This document shows positions 5,661 to 8,640 of a DNA stretch of 8,640 bases, one piece after another. Below the pieces are notes generated by a model. The model was not told where the DNA came from and made no database searches. It was given only the letters and a program-made list of their open reading frames with translations. Source of the DNA: GCA-2731375 sp964507245 (GTDB taxonomy: Bacteria > Pseudomonadota > Alphaproteobacteria > GCA-2731375). Location: the NCBI GenBank assembly GCA_964507245.1, contig CAZDQC010000141.1, positions 1 to 8,640 of the forward strand. The letters run 5' to 3'. How positions within the stretch are numbered: position 1 is the stretch's first letter; each line of letters opens with the position of its first letter. A program made the position numbers and the translations under genes.

Positions 5661-6611
5661 ATGGACGACGACACAATCTTTCAACCACCAGATCACACGC
5701 TTTACCCCCGCTACTCAGGCATCCCCACTTTTATGCGGGTTCCCTATGTCGAAAATGCCACAAAACTTGATATAGCTATGATCGGTATTCCTTTTGATGG
5801 AGGGGTAACTAACCGCCCAGGTGCGCGCCACGGGCCGCGCGAAGTACGCAATATGTCAAGCTTGATCCGCCGGGTCCATCACGTTACCGGAGTTAATCCG
5901 TTTGAACTTTGCCGGATCGGCGACGCTGGGGATACGCCGGTCAATCCAGTCAATTTGCTCAAGGCTCTCAACCTTATCACTAATTTTTTCGAACCTCTTG
6001 CAGCTGCCGGTGTAACGCCGCTCTCTTGCGGAGGAGATCATCTAATTACGCTACCAATCTTCCGCGCAATAGCGAAGAAGCAACCAGTCGGAATGGTTCA
6101 TTTCGATGCGCATACGGACACGGCGGACGACGCTTATCACGGCGAAAAACTTCATCACGGCACACCCTTTCGCCGTGCGGTTGAAGAAGGCTTACTAGAT
6201 CCAAAGCGAACAATACAAATTGGTATCCGCGGCTCCACCTCTGGTGGTGACTATCATCAATTCTCTCATGATAGTGGGATGCGGGTTATCTACATTGAAG
6301 AGTTTTTCAAAATTGGGGTAGACAAAGTCATCGAGGAGACTCGCCGAGTCATTGGTGATAATCCAACTTATATTAGTTTTGATGTTGATGGTCTCGACCC
6401 CGTCTACGCGCCGGGCACCGGAACCCCCGAAGTCGGCGGCTATACCACACATGAAGCCCAGTGCATGTTGCGCGGTCTTAGAGGTTGCAATTTGATCGGC
6501 GGCGACGTGGTCGAGGTTTCACCACCATTCGACCCATCTGGTAATACCGCTCTAGTCGGCGCCACGTTAATGTTTGAGATTTTGTGCCTGCTTGCGGAAG
6601 CGCGCGCCTAG
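5661..6611 (+). CDS. Ureohydrolase (agmatinase/guanidinobutyrase-type arginase family)
   Basis: A 316-residue binuclear manganese hydrolase that would release urea from a guanidino compound. All metal-site motifs are intact: GGDH (His127), FDAHTDT (Asp149, His151, Asp153) and SFDVDGLDP (Asp241, Asp243). HGTPF (His166) and GGDVVEVSPPFD (Glu285) are also present. The N-terminal PRYSGIPTFMRVP and PFDGGVTNRPGARHGPREVR segments and the YAPGTGTPEVGG loop closely recall Pseudomonas 4-guanidinobutyrase and 3-guanidinopropionase as well as agmatinase SpeB. The family's substrate is set by loops I cannot score by eye, so I leave it open and give no gene symbol. ATG 5661 has AGGGG (5649-5653) seven bases upstream. 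It is probably its own transcript: a likely terminator precedes it and the next gene converges on it. Confidence 0.95.
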   Translation: MDDDTIFQPPDHTLYPRYSGIPTFMRVPYVENATKLDIAMIGIPFDGGVTNRPGARHGPREVRNMSSLIRRVHHVTGVNPFELCRIGDAGDTPVNPVNLLKALNLITNFFEPLAAAGVTPLSCGGDHLITLPIFRAIAKKQPVGMVHFDAHTDTADDAYHGEKLHHGTPFRRAVEEGLLDPKRTIQIGIRGSTSGGDYHQFSHDSGMRVIYIEEFFKIGVDKVIEETRRVIGDNPTYISFDVDGLDPVYAPGTGTPEVGGYTTHEAQCMLRGLRGCNLIGGDVVEVSPPFDPSGNTALVGATLMFEILCLLAEARA

Positions 6612-6885
6612 GTATTTTTGCTACCTGCACCTAACACCTGAATTATTACCACGCCCTTTCTCTGCCCGACCCACCTAATATAGCAGCCACGACGCCGCCT
6701 CAAACGCCTGGCAATATGGTTTGCCATAGATAAACTCCAGACCATTTATAGGGCCTTCAGCCGGATGTTGATAGCTATGAATGGATACCTTAGGAAAGGA
6801 TTGGGAAATTGGCGAGAATATCACGAGTCTAATCCCGGCCAACATACTCGTTTGGCCACTAGTTACCTGGCAAGATAACCACTAT

Positions 6886-8019
6886 TTATTCGGCCGCTTC
6901 AGTCGGGCGTGGCCATGCCCATTCGCGCTCCTTATTACGCAGGAATTGGAATCCGTAGGCCCGTTCGTATTGCGGCGGCGAACTAGTTTCCACGTCGAGC
7001 GCGGCGGCGGCACGCACCGCCCAGTGAGGGTCAAAGAGCAGGCCGCGGGCCAAGGCGACCATATCTGCCTGGCCTTCGGCAACAACTTTCTCCGCGTGGT
7101 GAGGATCATAGATCATGCCTACCGCCATGGTCGGAATGTTTATCTCTTTGCGAATTTTCTCTGCAAATCTGACCTGGTAGCCCTCACCCAATTCGATCCG
7201 CTGTTGTTCCGAAATACCGCCACTCGACGCGCAGATGTAGTCGCAGCCTAGCGCCTTTAGTTTCTCTGCATAGATAACTGATTCCTCGGTTGACCAACCA
7301 TTGTCGGTCCAGTCAGTTGTTGAGAGGCGTAGGCCTATCGGCTTTGATTCCGGCCAAATCTCCCGTATTGCCATAAACACCTCTAGTGGATAGCGCATTC
7401 GATTGTCGATCGAACCGCCGTACTCGTCGTTTCGGGTATTAGCAATCGGAGACAGGAATTCGTGGAGTAGATAACCGTGGGCGCTATGAACCTCCATCAC
7501 GTCAAAGCCAAGCCGGTCCGACCGCTTCGTCGCCTCGACGAAAGCGGCCTTTACAATATCCATATCCTCTCGGTCCATCATTTTTGGGGTGTGCCAGCCA
7601 ACATCGTGCGGATTGGCAGCGCTGCTGATCGTCTGCCATGGATTTTGGTTGGCCCGCAAGGGGTCGCGTCCTTCCCAGGGTCGGTTACACGACGCCTTGC
7701 GGCCGGCATGTGCGAGTTGGATACCCATCTTCGCCTGACCAAATTTCTTGCAGAACCGTATAACTTGGCCCAGCGCCTCCTCGTTCTCGTCACACCACAG
7801 GCCGAGATCTTGCGGCGTAATCCTGCCGCGAGGTTCCACAGAAGCCGCCTCGGTGATGACAAGACCAAAGCCGCCTGTTGCAAATTGGCCGAGATGCATC
7901 AGATGCCAGTCCTGCGCATTACCGTCGATGGCACTGTATTCGCACATCGGCGACACGATGGTGCGGTTGTCGATCGTCATGCCGCGCATGGTGAACGGCG
8001 AGAAAAGTTTGCTGCTCAT
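6886..8019 (-). CDS. Old Yellow Enzyme, XenA/YqjM-type NAD(P)H:flavin oxidoreductase
   Basis: A 377-residue FMN TIM-barrel ene-reductase that would reduce activated C=C bonds of enones, or nitro compounds, with NAD(P)H. Residues fit the thermophilic-like OYE class. Cys26 and Tyr28 lie in SPMCEYSA, QLAHAGRKAS spans 101-110 with NRPWEG after it, and His178/His181/Tyr183 lie in EVHSAHGYLLHEFLSP. Also present are Arg231 (GLRLS), the NDEYGGSIDNRMRYPLEV stretch and the C-terminal phosphate-binding MALARG-like VALARGLLFDP. These positions match those I recall for XenA and YqjM, which supports ATG 8019; ATG 8040 and 8085 lie upstream in frame but give extra residues foreign to the family. The RBS is weak: GGA eleven bases upstream. 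It converges on the ureohydrolase and diverges from the SDR at the window's end. Confidence 0.95.
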   Translation of the reverse strand: MSSKLFSPFTMRGMTIDNRTIVSPMCEYSAIDGNAQDWHLMHLGQFATGGFGLVITEAASVEPRGRITPQDLGLWCDENEEALGQVIRFCKKFGQAKMGIQLAHAGRKASCNRPWEGRDPLRANQNPWQTISSAANPHDVGWHTPKMMDREDMDIVKAAFVEATKRSDRLGFDVMEVHSAHGYLLHEFLSPIANTRNDEYGGSIDNRMRYPLEVFMAIREIWPESKPIGLRLSTTDWTDNGWSTEESVIYAEKLKALGCDYICASSGGISEQQRIELGEGYQVRFAEKIRKEINIPTMAVGMIYDPHHAEKVVAEGQADMVALARGLLFDPHWAVRAAAALDVETSSPPQYERAYGFQFLRNKEREWAWPRPTEAAE

Positions 8020-8111
8020 GGGCAAACGACTCCGTTGCATTATCAGAAACCTCAAAATATCGAAGCACTTGGGATTGATAGTCACCCGCCGATTGCGGAC
8101 CCCTGCTTCTA

Positions 8112-8324
8112 TTGGCCGAAGTTCTTGCTGACAAGCACTTTATCCCGCCTCCACAGTTAGCGCCAACCGTATGCTTGGACCATGAAGGAGGTTTGTTGCG
8201 CACCCTTGCTGATGAGTTATCCCCTGATGCGATGACGTCTGCGGTCGAATCGGCTGCCCCAAAAAAGGACTTCGGGATGTGCGAAATGCTGGAATATATT
8301 TTCGTGCAACGGTATGAAGGATAA
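8112..8324 (+). pseudogene. Unrecognised short open frame, possibly the 3' relic of a lost gene
   Basis: The frame is open from 8082 to TAA 8322-8324; the first usable start is TTG 8112, without a ribosome binding site. It encodes about 70 residues, with a middle segment LDHEGGLLRTLADELSPDA and the end CEMLEYIFVQRYEG. I do not recognise the family. The composition (many Asp, Glu, Ala, Leu) looks protein-like, and a strong terminator follows 67 bases after the stop, both suggesting a real former or present transcript. Against it: no ATG or GTG start before Met39, no RBS and short length. A 5'-truncated gene end, a small gene with a TTG start or a chance frame are all possible. Confidence 0.3.
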
Positions 8325-8391
8325 TCACACAGCGCCAACCGCTACGCTAATAGGGGTGGCAGAACATCCCGACCGATCCGATTTTCCACCG

Positions 8392-8414
8392 GGCGGCTAC
8401 AGAGCCGCCTTTTT
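8392..8414 (+). terminator. Strong rho-independent terminator
   Basis: A perfect 7-bp GC-rich stem, GGCGGCT (8392-8398) and AGCCGCC (8403-8409), closes a 4-nt loop ACAG and is followed directly by five T (8410-8414). It is directional: the minus strand has no T-run after the stem. It shows that some plus-strand transcript enters from the left, although the nearest confident plus-strand gene upstream is the ureohydrolase, some 1.8 kb away beyond a minus-strand gene. It also shields the SDR gene from read-through. Confidence 0.82.
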
Positions 8415-8568
8415 CTCGGTACCTAGGTGTATCAACCATCCGCCAACATTGCGCTATACGAGGTTCCAAGGAGTGCAATTATTCCTCTATCGTCCCCAAA
8501 TCATCTACGGACAAGCGTTTTGATCCACTACTCTGAACTAGATCAACGAATGAACAGGAGGGTTTGTC

Positions 8569-8640
8569 ATGGGTAAGTTAAACGACAAGGTTGCGATTAT
8601 CACTGGTGGCTCGGGCGGCATCGGTAGCGCGGCGGCGAAA
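8569..8640 (+). CDS. Short-chain dehydrogenase/reductase (SDR), N-terminal part only
   Basis: The first 24 codons read MGKLNDKVAIITGGSGGIGSAAAK. TGGSGGIG is the glycine-rich TGxxxGIG dinucleotide-binding motif of classical SDRs, placed at residues 12-19 as usual, after the hallmark K-V-A-I-I-T strand. The ribosome binding site AGGAGGG (8556-8562) lies six bases before ATG 8569 and is the best in the window. The gene runs off the right edge, so the catalytic Ser-Tyr-Lys triad and substrate are unknown. NAD(P)-dependent alcohol oxidation or ketone reduction is expected, perhaps together with the divergent ene-reductase. Confidence 0.93.
   Translation, partial: MGKLNDKVAIITGGSGGIGSAAAK

Larger units (their letters stand above)
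8020..8568. other. Long divergent intergenic region with one doubtful open frame
   Basis: About 550 bases separate the OYE start (minus) and the SDR start (plus). The region must hold promoters for both, but I can name no convincing -35/-10 pair. It contains an unrecognised plus-strand open frame (8112-8324), a strong plus-strand terminator (8392-8414), and a consensus Shine-Dalgarno sequence AAGGAGGT at 8185-8192 that is not well placed for any longer frame. No regulator gene is present. Confidence 0.5.

Noticed and set aside
6709..6726. Hairpin TGGCAA/TTGCCA between the converging ureohydrolase and OYE genes
   Set aside because: A perfect 6-bp stem with a 6-nt loop, but no T-run follows on either strand, so a terminator call is not supported.
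6781..7251. Plus-strand open frame of 156 codons
   Set aside because: Most of it lies antisense to the OYE gene, whose motifs are unmistakable; the translation has no recognisable domain and no ribosome binding site.
7477..8160. Long plus-strand open frame opposite the OYE gene
   Set aside because: It is the mirror of a confidently assigned gene and its translation is rich in Arg, His and Pro without motifs, typical of antisense frames.
1..8640. CRISPR array, toxin-antitoxin, transposase or phage genes
   Set aside because: No regularly spaced repeats, paired small genes, transposase motifs or phage proteins were seen on either strand.

Overview
The window looks like a piece of a draft or metagenome-assembled bacterial genome: it has moderate G+C and a run of 100 undetermined bases at 4465-4564. 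A proteobacterium, most likely an alphaproteobacterium, is suggested by the initiator-tRNA fragment at the left end, which resembles alphaproteobacterial tRNA-fMet, and by the mix of catabolic families. This placement is an inference from remembered sequences, not a search.

Layout, left to right. At 24-66 (minus strand) lies the 3' half of an initiator tRNA-Met with no 5' half, a classic footprint of integration into a tRNA gene; an inverted repeat spans its broken edge. Next is a plus-strand luciferase-like (F420-type) oxidoreductase gene, interrupted near its 3' end by an in-frame amber codon (138-887, with the tail continuing to 995). A minus-strand pair follows: an acyl-CoA-dehydrogenase-fold flavoprotein (1750-2916) and a downstream single-domain extradiol-dioxygenase-like VOC protein (1176-1706). 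A minus-strand CaiB/BaiF CoA-transferase (3232-4464) loses its start in the gap. On the other side of the gap, a divergent plus-strand crotonase (4721-5509) is followed by a ureohydrolase of the agmatinase/guanidinobutyrase type (5661-6611). A minus-strand XenA/YqjM-type Old Yellow Enzyme (6886-8019) converges on the latter. The last 550 bases before the final gene hold an unrecognised open frame and a very good rho-independent terminator (8392-8414). The window ends in the first 24 codons of a short-chain dehydrogenase (8569 onward).

Taken together this is a dense, mostly monocistronic or bicistronic set of catabolic enzymes: two flavin oxidoreductases of different folds, a flavin-monooxygenase-like protein paired with a ring-cleavage-type VOC protein, CoA transfer, crotonase, ene-reduction, SDR and guanidino hydrolysis. 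They could serve breakdown of one or several small organic compounds after CoA activation, but nothing here fixes the substrate. No integrase, regulator, transporter, CRISPR or defence gene is visible.

I found no convincing new multi-gene system. The best leads are the tRNA-fMet 3' fragment as a probable island boundary, the amber codon in the luciferase-like gene, and the orphan plus-strand terminator with its unexplained upstream open frame.
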